A stretch of 37,470 bases of DNA from Nitrospirota bacterium (GTDB taxonomy: Bacteria; Nitrospirota; Thermodesulfovibrionia; Thermodesulfovibrionales; JdFR-85). Shown here piece after piece: positions 23,357-29,371 of this stretch. The position numbers and the translations under genes are program-made. The stretch is from the NCBI GenBank assembly GCA_015492515.1, contig WGEZ01000131.1:1-37470 (forward strand), given 5' to 3'. The number at the start of each line of letters is the position of its first letter. The stretch's first letter is position 1. The notes under the pieces are model-generated. The model was not told the DNA's origin. It saw nothing but the letters and a program-made list of their open reading frames with translations, and made no database searches.

Positions 23357-23923
23357 TCAGTGTGTAATCTCTTTCAACAATCGGGACAGTTTTTTATTCA
23401 CCCCTAATTGTTTCGCCCTTATCGACAGATACTCCCCGTCTATTCTTTCCCGGTTTATCAAGAATATCTCCCGCGCGTCCATTTCATCCAGTGGGCTGCC
23501 GCTTCTGAGTTTCATCGCTATAAGGTCTTCGGGGGAGACGACGTTTATCTTCTCCTTTCCGATCGGTATCCTCTTTCTGTTCCGCAGTATCTCCCTTTCC
23601 CAGGAACGCGTGACGATCAATATGTCGGCGATTATTCCACCGCCTTTCTTTTCAGGTATCCTCAACCTCAACATGAGCAATACGTCGTCGGATATCCCTC
23701 CACGTCTTATCTCCACCCCGTATCCACGGGATTCAAAATACCTCGATGCGGAGTCGATCCTGTCAGGATCGATATCCGCCAGTATATCGATATCCTTCGT
23801 CGCCCTGATATGCCCCCACAAACCTACCGCTATACCGCCGATGACCGCATATTCAAACCCCTCCTTCTTCTTGAGTCTATCAAGGTCTTTTAGAAACTCT
23901 CTGAACGCCTTTTGTAGATTCAC
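23357..23923 (-). CDS. Nucleotidyltransferase-fold protein (AbiEii/DUF6036-like)
   Basis: A 188-residue protein with the polymerase-beta nucleotidyltransferase core. GGIAVGLWGHIRATKDIDI at 29-47 supplies the GG helix and the first two metal-binding acids (Asp44, Asp46); IIADILIV supplies the third acidic strand. VVSPEDLIAMKLRSGSPLDEMDAREI is the usual following helix of AbiEii-like proteins. Such proteins often act as antitoxins, toxins or tRNA/protein nucleotidylating enzymes. GTG 23923 is the only start preserving the fold; it lies inside the 3' end of the preceding small gene (44-nt overlap), so the two are a coupled pair. Its position inside the folate operon is unusual. Confidence 0.8.
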   Translation of the reverse strand: MNLQKAFREFLKDLDRLKKKEGFEYAVIGGIAVGLWGHIRATKDIDILADIDPDRIDSASRYFESRGYGVEIRRGGISDDVLLMLRLRIPEKKGGGIIADILIVTRSWEREILRNRKRIPIGKEKINVVSPEDLIAMKLRSGSPLDEMDAREIFLINRERIDGEYLSIRAKQLGVNKKLSRLLKEITH

Positions 23924-24080
23924 TCCCTATCGCCGCCTCTCTCAGCATAAAACAGAAGTTCGAGAGATCAAAGACGGAATTGAGTCTTCTCTCGTACGAG
24001 AGCCTCTTGTTCATCTCCCTCAGTTGCCGTCTCTTTGATTCCCTGAGGTCTTCAGTCCCTCTTGTATCTCTCTTTATCAT
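23880..24080 (-). CDS. Small partner protein of the nucleotidyltransferase (unknown function)
   Basis: A 66-residue basic protein with a helical segment KRRQLREMNKRLSYERRLNSVFDLSNFCFMLREAA. It begins 4 nt after the folE stop and its last 44 nt overlap the nucleotidyltransferase gene in another frame. No domain was recognised with certainty. The small-gene-plus-nucleotidyltransferase pairing resembles toxin-antitoxin organisation. The overlap and the lack of any spacing on both sides argue that it is a real cistron. Confidence 0.55.
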   Translation of the reverse strand: MIKRDTRGTEDLRESKRRQLREMNKRLSYERRLNSVFDLSNFCFMLREAAIGSESTKGVQRVSKRP

Positions 24081-24084
24081 TCTT

Positions 24085-24648
24085 TCAATCCCTCTTCTTT
24101 ATAAGTTCCAGCATCTCCTCCCTCGTCGACTGCTTGCTCCTGAAGATACCCCTTACAGCGGAGGTCACGGTCCTCGAACCCGGCTTCTTGATGCCCCTCA
24201 TGCTGAGGCAGAGGTGCTCTGCATCGACTATCACCATGGCACCCTTCGGCCTCAGCCTCTCCATTATCATGTCTGCAAGCTGTGCGGTGAGCCTCTCCTG
24301 CACCTGCGGCCTCTTGGCGAGTATCTCCAGGGCCCTTGCGAGCTCTCCGATACCCACGATCCGTCCCTTCTCGGGGATGTAGGCGATATGGGCACGGCCG
24401 AAGAAGGGCAGCAGGTGATGCTCGCAGATCGAATAGAAGGGTATCTCCTTCAGCATCACCATCTCGTCGTGACTCTCCCCCTCTATCGGCTTGAGGAGGT
24501 CCTCGGGCGAGGACTCAAGCCCGGAAAAGAGCTCCTGATACATCGATGCGACCCTCTCAGGGGTCCGCCTCAATCCCGGCCTCTCGAGGTCCTCGCCGAT
24601 GCCTTCGAGTAAAAGCCTCACTCCTTTTTCAATTTTTTTTAGGTCCAA
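24085..24648 (-). CDS. folE: GTP cyclohydrolase I FolE
   Basis: Converts GTP to 7,8-dihydroneopterin triphosphate, the first step of folate (and queuosine) pterin synthesis. It has 187 residues. The zinc ligands fit Cys75 and His78 in [10 protein letters not shown] and Cys147 in [33 protein letters not shown] and [15 protein letters not shown] are family blocks. Translation starts at TTG 24648, chosen because GGAGG lies 6 nt upstream and the N-terminus [19 protein letters not shown] is typical. The start lies 20 nt inside the end of the upstream MNT-HEPN gene. Confidence 0.95.
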   Translation of the reverse strand: MDLKKIEKGVRLLLEGIGEDLERPGLRRTPERVASMYQELFSGLESSPEDLLKPIEGESHDEMVMLKEIPFYSICEHHLLPFFGRAHIAYIPEKGRIVGIGELARALEILAKRPQVQERLTAQLADMIMERLRPKGAMVIVDAEHLCLSMRGIKKPGSRTVTSAVRGIFRSKQSTREEMLELIKKRD

Positions 24649-25318
24649 AAACTGCCTCCATCTGCTTTAATATCTTCTCCGCTATCTTTACGGCCTTTCT
24701 GGCATCTCTCTTCGTGGGCACACCAAGAGGTAAAAGCCCCTCTTCAGCTGGATATCTGCCCCTGTAAATACCGTCAATAAAGTCTATCTCTTCATCTTTT
24801 AGCCTGATCTTGATTCCGTAATCATCAGCAATAGCTGATAGTCTTCTTATGCTATGCGTTTTTTCAAGTTCCCATCCCTTTTTCAGAAGCGCCCATTTTA
24901 TTATCTTCTCAGCCGCCTGCTGGGAACTGTAACATGCCCCCCTGAAAAAACCGCCTTCGTAGAGATATTCAGCCTGTCTAAGGTCCTCTTCTGCACCTTC
25001 CAACCATTGTTTTAAAGGGTTCTTCATATAGATTATCCTCCCCTCCTTTTGTATAAGCCGCAAAAAAGGGCTACCCCTGAAGTATAGTTCTTTAAGCCTG
25101 CCTTTCGATACCGTGAAAGCATCTATTGAGTATCTCCGGTAAAAGGGTTTCAGAGAGTTTCTGATTCTCGCTTCTCCCTTCCTGTTACTAACTATCAGCA
25201 GGTCTATATCCTGGCCTTCGCCCTTCCTGGCAATTGAACCAAAAAGGATTATTGCCTCAGGTTTGCTGACCTGTTTTATTGTATCAGCTATCTCATATAC
25301 TTCCTTCAGCCCTGGCAT
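24629..25318 (-). CDS. Fused MNT nucleotidyltransferase - HEPN protein
   Basis: A 229-residue single-chain fusion of two domains usually encoded as separate genes. Residues 1-98 are a minimal nucleotidyltransferase ([18 protein letters not shown]: Gly27-Ser28, Asp37, Asp39). Residues about 103-220 are a HEPN domain ([37 protein letters not shown], then RGRYP). The RNase motif Rx4-6H of toxic HEPN proteins is not visible, so nuclease activity is doubtful. MNT-HEPN pairs form toxin-antitoxin systems in which MNT AMPylates HEPN; a fusion may be self-regulating or domesticated. It overlaps the cyclo-ligase gene by 26 nt and folE by 20 nt. Codon use is more AT-rich than in its neighbours, suggesting acquisition. 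Confidence 0.82.
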   Translation of the reverse strand: MPGLKEVYEIADTIKQVSKPEAIILFGSIARKGEGQDIDLLIVSNRKGEARIRNSLKPFYRRYSIDAFTVSKGRLKELYFRGSPFLRLIQKEGRIIYMKNPLKQWLEGAEEDLRQAEYLYEGGFFRGACYSSQQAAEKIIKWALLKKGWELEKTHSIRRLSAIADDYGIKIRLKDEEIDFIDGIYRGRYPAEEGLLPLGVPTKRDARKAVKIAEKILKQMEAVFGPKKN

Positions 25319-25892
25319 GCCCTACCTCTATCACCCTCTTGTCCGTAACGATCTTGTCAACCCTTATGTCATGGTCTGTGACAGGGACTTCCCTGACGAT
25401 CTGCTCTTCATAAGCCACTGCAACAAGGGGTGGTCTGCTCTTCAGCCCGCTGATCAGGCGGTCGTAATAGCCGCCTCCGTAGCCGAGCCTGCCGCCCCTT
25501 TCGTCAAAGGCGACCCCGGGCATCATCACGAACTCGACCTCCTCTGGAGGGACCTCCCTCTCCTCTCCGACGGCAGGTTCGGGGATCCCCATGAAGCCGG
25601 GTCTGAGTTCGCCGGCATCGATGATCCTGTAGAGCCTCAACCTCTTGTTCACTGCATCGACCTTCGGCAGTACGACCCTCTTCCGTCTCCTCAGGGCGTC
25701 CTTGATGATCCCTTCCGTATCCACCTCTGTCCTGAAAGAGGCGAAGAGCAGCACGGTCCCTGCCCTCCTGTACTCATCCAGTGCAGTCAGCCGCTGCCCT
25801 ATCATCCTGTCCTTGGCTTTGCGTACCTCTGGAGGTATCGAGTCCCGTCTTCTGGTGATCTCCTTTCTGATTTTCCATTTGTCATCTACCAT
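25293..25892 (-). CDS. fthC: 5-formyltetrahydrofolate cyclo-ligase
   Basis: ATP-dependent conversion of 5-formyl-THF to 5,10-methenyl-THF, recovering a dead-end folate. It has 199 residues from ATG 25892. IRKEITRRRDSIPPE starts the fold. TVLLFASFRTEVDT, RRKRVVLPKV, ELRPGFMGIPEP and the substrate/nucleotide block VMMPGVAFDERGGRLGYGGGYYDR are present. The open frame extends to 25973, but those residues belong to a neighbouring broken gene on another frame. The first eight codons (MVDDKWKI) come from a 7-nt repeat tract, so the start codon itself is supplied by the repeat. No Shine-Dalgarno is seen. Confidence 0.93.
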   Translation of the reverse strand: MVDDKWKIRKEITRRRDSIPPEVRKAKDRMIGQRLTALDEYRRAGTVLLFASFRTEVDTEGIIKDALRRRKRVVLPKVDAVNKRLRLYRIIDAGELRPGFMGIPEPAVGEEREVPPEEVEFVMMPGVAFDERGGRLGYGGGYYDRLISGLKSRPPLVAVAYEEQIVREVPVTDHDIRVDKIVTDKRVIEVGHARAEGSI

Positions 25893-25907
25893 TTGCCGTT
25901 TGTCATT
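25873..25907 (-). repeat. Heptad-repeat tract C (inside the start of the cyclo-ligase gene)
   Basis: Minus-strand 7-nt units AATGACA, AACGGCA, AATGGTA, GATGACA, AATGGAA run 25907-25873 without interruption. The first supplies the stop of the truncated four-helix-bundle gene; the third supplies the cyclo-ligase start codon. Confidence 0.8.
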
Positions 25908-26100
25908 CGGCTCCCCCTGCCTCCCCATAGTTTGGAGCAGGTGATGTGCCCGAGCGCAGAATCTGTCCTGCAACGTGGACCCCAGCGGGAGTCTTAGGCA
26001 ACAAACCCGAAAATTTAACGATTCTTACAGCAAAGTTGATCAGTCTATCCTGAATCTCATCCGCTTCTTCCCGGCTTCTGTTCTTCCTTCTGTCTTTCAT
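25903..26100 (-). pseudogene. Truncated four-helix-bundle (S23/IVS-type) protein gene
   Basis: A 65-residue frame ending in IVKFSGLLPKTPAGVHVAGQ-ILRSGTSPAPNYGEA, the signature of the four-helix-bundle family related to 23S rRNA intervening-sequence proteins. Those are about 115-125 residues. Here the chain stops seven codons after the RSGTS motif, so helices three and four are missing. No continuation was found downstream in any frame. The stop codon lies in the first unit of repeat tract C, and the ATG abuts tract D, so the fragment is bracketed by repeats. No Shine-Dalgarno precedes it. It is probably a remnant rather than a functional short form. Confidence 0.75.
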
Positions 26101-26101
26101 A

Positions 26102-26129
26102 AATGAACGATGGCAAATGGTAAATGAAC
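26102..26129 (+). repeat. Heptad-repeat tract D (cooC / four-helix-bundle junction)
   Basis: Four perfect 7-nt units AATGAAC, GATGGCA, AATGGTA, AATGAAC on the plus strand, followed by a decayed unit AATCTCA. The tract starts one base from the broken gene's ATG and ends 5 nt before the cooC stop codon. Confidence 0.8.
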
Positions 26130-26133
26130 AATC

Positions 26134-26910
26134 TCAACAGATTCTCCTCTCCAGCTCCCTCTTCAGCTCCTCCACCTCCTTCACCGTCTCCGGGCTCTTC
26201 AGATACGGCGGCACACCGGAAAGGTCCGCCTCCATGATCTCGGACCTGAACCTTATCGTGCCCAGGAGTGTCATCTCTCCGATCGCCGAACGGATGAACT
26301 CCGCGTCGCTGTCGTCCCTCACCTTGTTTGCGACTACATAGACCCGTCTGATGCCGAGTGAGGCGGCCATCTCCTCCACGGCCCTTGCGGTCTGGAGGCT
26401 TCTCTGCCCCGGCTCAACAACGACCAGGAAGGCGTCGACCCCTTCTGCGGTCCCCCTTGTGAGGTGCTCGATCCCGGCCTCCATATCCACGATCACCACC
26501 TCGTCCCTCTCCACGACGAGGTGTCTCAGCAGCCTCCTGAGAAATACATTTTCAGGGCAGTAACAGCCTGATGCCGCCTCCTTGGACTTCCCCATCACAA
26601 GCAGGGTTATCCCATCGATTCTCTTACCAAATTCCTCAGGGATATCATCCACCCTCGGGTTCAGCTTGAAGACCCCGCCCATGCTGCCCGGCCTTGCACC
26701 AGTCCTCTCCTCGATCACGTCCGTCAGCTCCGCTATCGGCCGGAGCCCCTCTATCTCCTCCTTTGAGAGACCGAATGCCTGGGCAAGGTTGGCGTCCGGA
26801 TCGGCATCCACGGCCAGCACCCTCCTGCCCTCCCGTGCATAGAGATGGCTCAGGAGAGCAGAAAGGGTGGTCTTACCCACCCCGCCTTTACCTGTTATGG
26901 CGATCTTCAT
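26134..26910 (-). CDS. cooC: CooC-like CO dehydrogenase maturation ATPase
   Basis: A 258-residue MinD/ParA-class ATPase. The deviant-type P-loop GKGGVGKTT is at 7-15, DADPDANLA at 36-43 and the nickel-dimer motif CYC (Cys116, Cys118) in SGCYCPEN. VIVDMEAGIEHLTRGTAEGVD and VVEPGQRSLQTA are blocks typical of CooC/AcsF proteins that insert nickel into CODH/ACS. No CODH genes are in the window, but adjacent folate C1 genes fit that pathway. A promoter (TTGACT 27037-27032, TAAAAT 27013-27008) gives a leader of about 90 nt; the ATG itself has no Shine-Dalgarno. AcsF versus CooC cannot be resolved here. Confidence 0.88.
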   Translation of the reverse strand: MKIAITGKGGVGKTTLSALLSHLYAREGRRVLAVDADPDANLAQAFGLSKEEIEGLRPIAELTDVIEERTGARPGSMGGVFKLNPRVDDIPEEFGKRIDGITLLVMGKSKEAASGCYCPENVFLRRLLRHLVVERDEVVIVDMEAGIEHLTRGTAEGVDAFLVVVEPGQRSLQTARAVEEMAASLGIRRVYVVANKVRDDSDAEFIRSAIGEMTLLGTIRFRSEIMEADLSGVPPYLKSPETVKEVEELKRELERRIC

Positions 26911-27007
26911 GTTCGGGATGAGGTTGCACTTACAGGCTGAAATACAAGGGGTCTGTAACGTACAACCGGTTAATCCGTACCTGAGCTGAGGTGAAACTGG
27001 TAGGGAA

Positions 27008-27037
27008 ATTTTAACATTTGGGGCTGGTACGAGTCAA
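27008..27037 (-). promoter_or_regulatory. Promoter of the cooC / C1 operon
   Basis: TTGACT (27037-27032) and TAAAAT (27013-27008) are 18 nt apart, about 98 nt upstream of cooC. The leader contains AACCGGTT, an 8-bp palindrome, but no recognised riboswitch. This is the likely main start for the long minus-strand run of C1 genes. Confidence 0.6.
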
Positions 27038-27056
27038 AAGTATGGGATAATATGGA

Positions 27057-27416
27057 CTATTTCCGCAATTCAGCGAGCATATGCATGATTTGGTCCAGTC
27101 TTGTATGAATCTGATCTATACGGGCATTGATCGATTTGAAGTCATCCTTGTATTCGGTCCTCACCTGTCCCATCTCGGTCCTCATCTGTCCCATCTCGTC
27201 TCTGAGGTCCTGTCTCATCTGGTCCATCCGGGCATTGACGGCCCTGTAATCATCCCTGTGCTCTGCCTGTATCCGGTCGATGCGCGAATTGAGGGCCTTA
27301 AGCTCGGCCTTTATCTCTTCTGTACGTTCGTCCACCACCTCATAGATGAGCTCCAAGGTGACCTTCTTCACAACATGTTTCATGGTGGTTTTCATAACAA
27401 TCTCCGAGAGCCTCAA
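27057..27416 (-). CDS. Coiled-coil protein with internal repeats, function unknown
   Basis: A 119-residue protein. After a basic N-terminus (MKTTMKHVVKKVTLELIYEVV) residues 35-118 are one long coiled coil. Two segments repeat at DNA and protein level: SRIDRIQAEHRDDYRAVNAR-MDQM and VRTEYKDDFKSINARIDQI, with MGQMRTEMGQVRTE between. No catalytic motif is visible. It lies just after the porin terminator and before the cooC promoter, so it is probably monocistronic. Similar short all-helical proteins are common, and no function can be assigned. Confidence 0.7.
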   Translation of the reverse strand: MRLSEIVMKTTMKHVVKKVTLELIYEVVDERTEEIKAELKALNSRIDRIQAEHRDDYRAVNARMDQMRQDLRDEMGQMRTEMGQVRTEYKDDFKSINARIDQIHTRLDQIMHMLAELRK

Positions 27417-27442
27417 CTAAGTTTATCAAAAACAGGACCAAA

Positions 27443-27483
27443 ATGCAAACAAAAAGGCGGGTCCCCTGAAGGGGACCCGCCTT
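27443..27483 (-). terminator. Strong intrinsic terminator of the porin gene
   Basis: A 13-bp perfect stem AAGGCGGGTCCCC / GGGGACCCGCCTT with tetraloop TTCA (minus strand), followed by TTTTTGTTTG. It ends the porin transcript 31 nt after its stop codon. Confidence 0.93.
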
Positions 27484-27513
27484 GGAGTCCTTGCGTGATT
27501 CGCTGCAGCTCTT

Positions 27514-28767
27514 TTAGAACTTCACTATGATACCGTGCCTGATCGCCCAGGCGTCGTCGGCATCGGGGCCATAGAAATCGCCTGCAAAGAGGTAACCGCC
27601 CTCGACGTAGTACTTCAGGTTCTTCGCAAGCTTGTATGTCACCTTGCCGTCTAACTCGACACCGATCTGGTCCTCGCCGTTGACGTCCTCGGTGGCCTTG
27701 AGCCATACGAGCTGGCCGGAGAGACCGAGCCTCTTGGTCGCCTTCCCTTTGGCAGAGAGCTTGGCGAAGGTGGTGTTGCAGAGACCCACGTTCTTGCCGC
27801 AGTTGCTCTTGACACGATAGTCGTAGACGAAGGTCTTGAGCGGTGCGTTCAGGTGGGCTCCGAGGGTCGTGATGAAGCTCTCCTCCTTGTCATCGGCAGG
27901 GTCATCGTCACCGGAGCCGATTCCACCCTCGATGCCGATCTTGGCCTTGCCGACCTTGAAGTCAGCGCCGAGCACCACTGCATAGCCCTCGAAATCTATG
28001 TTGGCGTCCTCGATCTCACCGGTCTGGAGCTCGACGTCACCCTTTATCGTCACGCCGCCGAGCTTTGCCTTGGCCCTGAGGCCGATGTTCCAGAGGTGGG
28101 TGGCATCAGGCTGGTCGTCCAGATAGGTCACGTCGCCGCCGACGGTGAGCGCACCAGCCTTGTAGCTGGCCAGCGCCACATAGGCGGTTGCGTCATCGCT
28201 CTTGCCGCTGCTCCTCTCGTTCAGCTTGATCGTGAGGGCCGCGAGGTGGGTCTGCTTGTTCGGGTCAGCGAAGAGGACGATGGCATCATCGCCGAACTTC
28301 TTGTGGTTGAAGAATATGCCGCTTCCGAGGGTGAGGGGCATGTGACCGACCTTGATCCCGACCACACCGGGGTCATACTGGAGCCAGGCCTGGCGGATCA
28401 TCACCTGTGCCGGTCTGGTGTTACCCTCTTTGTAGACACCCTGGGCGCTACCCTGGATCTGACCCCACTTCCAGTTCTCGGTGCCGCCGCCCTGACCGTC
28501 GATGTCACCGCTGTCGGACTCGAGCTCAACCACCGCCTTCACGCTCTTGGAGATCTTTGCAGAGAGCTTCAGCCTCACCCTGGCGTCATAGTATGACTTT
28601 GGGTTTGAATCTGAATCAAAATCAACCTCTTCCATCATGCCCCTGAACCTGAGCGAGCCACTAAGGGTGACCTTCGTGTCGCCCTTTGCTACCACTGTGG
28701 CAAGGGACGGGGCTGCAAGACCTAAGACGAAAAGCAAGCCGACTATTATAGCTAAATATCTGTTCAA
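27514..28767 (-). CDS. Outer-membrane beta-barrel porin
   Basis: A 417-residue exported protein. Residues 1-24 form a signal peptide (NRYLAIIVGLLFVLGLAAPSLA, cleavage after the ALA-type site). The mature chain alternates short amphipathic strands such as VTLSGSLRFRGMM, ARVRLKLSAKI and AVVELESDSGDI. It ends in WAIRHGIIVKF, with the terminal aromatic residue recognised by the BAM complex. Two Cys (SNCGKNVGLCNT) may form a disulfide in a loop. Substrate is unknown. Translation starts at TTG 28767, supported by AGGAGGG 8 nt upstream. It has a strong terminator and a leader of several hundred nt that includes a probable 6S RNA. Confidence 0.88.
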   Translation of the reverse strand: MNRYLAIIVGLLFVLGLAAPSLATVVAKGDTKVTLSGSLRFRGMMEEVDFDSDSNPKSYYDARVRLKLSAKISKSVKAVVELESDSGDIDGQGGGTENWKWGQIQGSAQGVYKEGNTRPAQVMIRQAWLQYDPGVVGIKVGHMPLTLGSGIFFNHKKFGDDAIVLFADPNKQTHLAALTIKLNERSSGKSDDATAYVALASYKAGALTVGGDVTYLDDQPDATHLWNIGLRAKAKLGGVTIKGDVELQTGEIEDANIDFEGYAVVLGADFKVGKAKIGIEGGIGSGDDDPADDKEESFITTLGAHLNAPLKTFVYDYRVKSNCGKNVGLCNTTFAKLSAKGKATKRLGLSGQLVWLKATEDVNGEDQIGVELDGKVTYKLAKNLKYYVEGGYLFAGDFYGPDADDAWAIRHGIIVKF

Positions 28768-28865
28768 TTCCTAACCCTCCTTGATCAAGGTTAGCATTCT
28801 GCCCTGTAAAACAGGGGCTGAATAAATACTGCAGGACTTCTTGTCTCCTGAAACTTCTTACTCCT

Positions 28866-29078
28866 TTATCACCTCCCCGCGTTCAGATTAGCAGTTTCTT
28901 TTCCTGCCATAGTTTATAAACCTGATAAGACTTCTCTGAATACGAGCAGACCGGGCAACCACGGAGAGCCTCGGTTGATGCCTACAACTCCGGGAGAACA
29001 GGCCTCAGGCCTCCGGCGTTCGAGGCCTTCCGATCTCCCCGCGCTATCCGTCTGATGCACTGCGATACCAAGGGGCCT
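28866..29078 (-). ncRNA. ssrS: Probable 6S RNA (SsrS)
   Basis: On the minus strand CTCCGTGGTTG (28966-28956) is followed after 19 nt by GAGAAGTCTTA (28936-28926). Escherichia coli 6S RNA has CTCCGCGGTTG, 21 nt, GAGAAGCCTTA in its apical hairpin. CCGTGGTT pairs fully with AACTATGG (8 bp including G-U). The ends can close as CCTT-(GG)-TATCGC with GTGATA-AAGG. A nested hairpin GGCCTC/GAGGCC lies in the 5' arm. The length of about 200 nt is right for 6S, which binds sigma70 RNA polymerase. The exact ends are estimated. The alternative is a structured leader of the porin mRNA. Confidence 0.62.
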
Positions 29079-29119
29079 GCTCAAATATTATCTGCTTCAG
29101 GATATAATATTATGCAGAA

Positions 29120-29148
29120 GTTATATCATTATCTGTCAAATTTGTCAA
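29120..29148 (-). promoter_or_regulatory. Strong sigma70 promoter of the 6S RNA / porin unit
   Basis: TTGACA (29148-29143), 17 nt, TATAAC (29125-29120) on the minus strand. A run of eight A's lies directly upstream and resembles an UP element. A second TTGACA (29139-29134) repeats 9 nt downstream. The start point would be near 29113, about 40 nt before the 6S-like RNA. Confidence 0.75.
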
Positions 29149-29338
29149 GTTTTTTTTGCTCAGCGTTGTTCCAGATGGATCCAGGTTAATGCCTGCAAAA
29201 ATCAGACCAGTTCCTTCATCCCTGTATTAATGGGTTTTAATTTTGTCGGTGTATCCTTTTTGCCACACCCCTGTGTAGTAACTTCACACCGTCGCCGATA
29301 AGCTCCGGACCGCCTTTACCGCCACATGTGCTCGCAAC

Positions 29339-29367
29339 TTGACGGCGAGGTTCTGTTAAAATACTAT
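29339..29367 (+). promoter_or_regulatory. Promoter of lptFG
   Basis: TTGACG (29339-29344), 17 nt, TACTAT (29362-29367). The -10 ends only 4 nt before the lptF ATG, which lacks a Shine-Dalgarno, so the transcript is probably leaderless. Confidence 0.55.
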
Positions 29368-29371
29368 CTCC

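Larger units (their letters stand above)
28768..29371. other. 604-nt intergenic region between porin and lptF
   Basis: No protein gene is convincing here. From right to left on the minus strand it holds a strong promoter, an AT-rich stretch, a structured RNA resembling 6S RNA, a hairpin CCCTG TTTTA CAGGG near 28801-28818, and a dyad CTAACC...GGTTAG around the porin Shine-Dalgarno. On the plus strand the lptF promoter occupies the right end. About 29150-29330 shows nothing recognisable. Confidence 0.7.

Noticed and set aside
22776-24038. 420-residue plus-strand frame
   Set aside because: It runs antisense to folD and the nucleotidyltransferase and changes character midway, as expected for a chance frame.
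26911-27056. Riboswitch in the cooC leader
   Set aside because: Only an 8-bp palindrome is present; no recognised aptamer blocks or terminator.
28921-29040. Cyclic-di-GMP or molybdenum-cofactor riboswitch upstream of the porin
   Set aside because: Short matches to conserved words were seen but the diagnostic blocks are absent; the 6S RNA pattern fits better.
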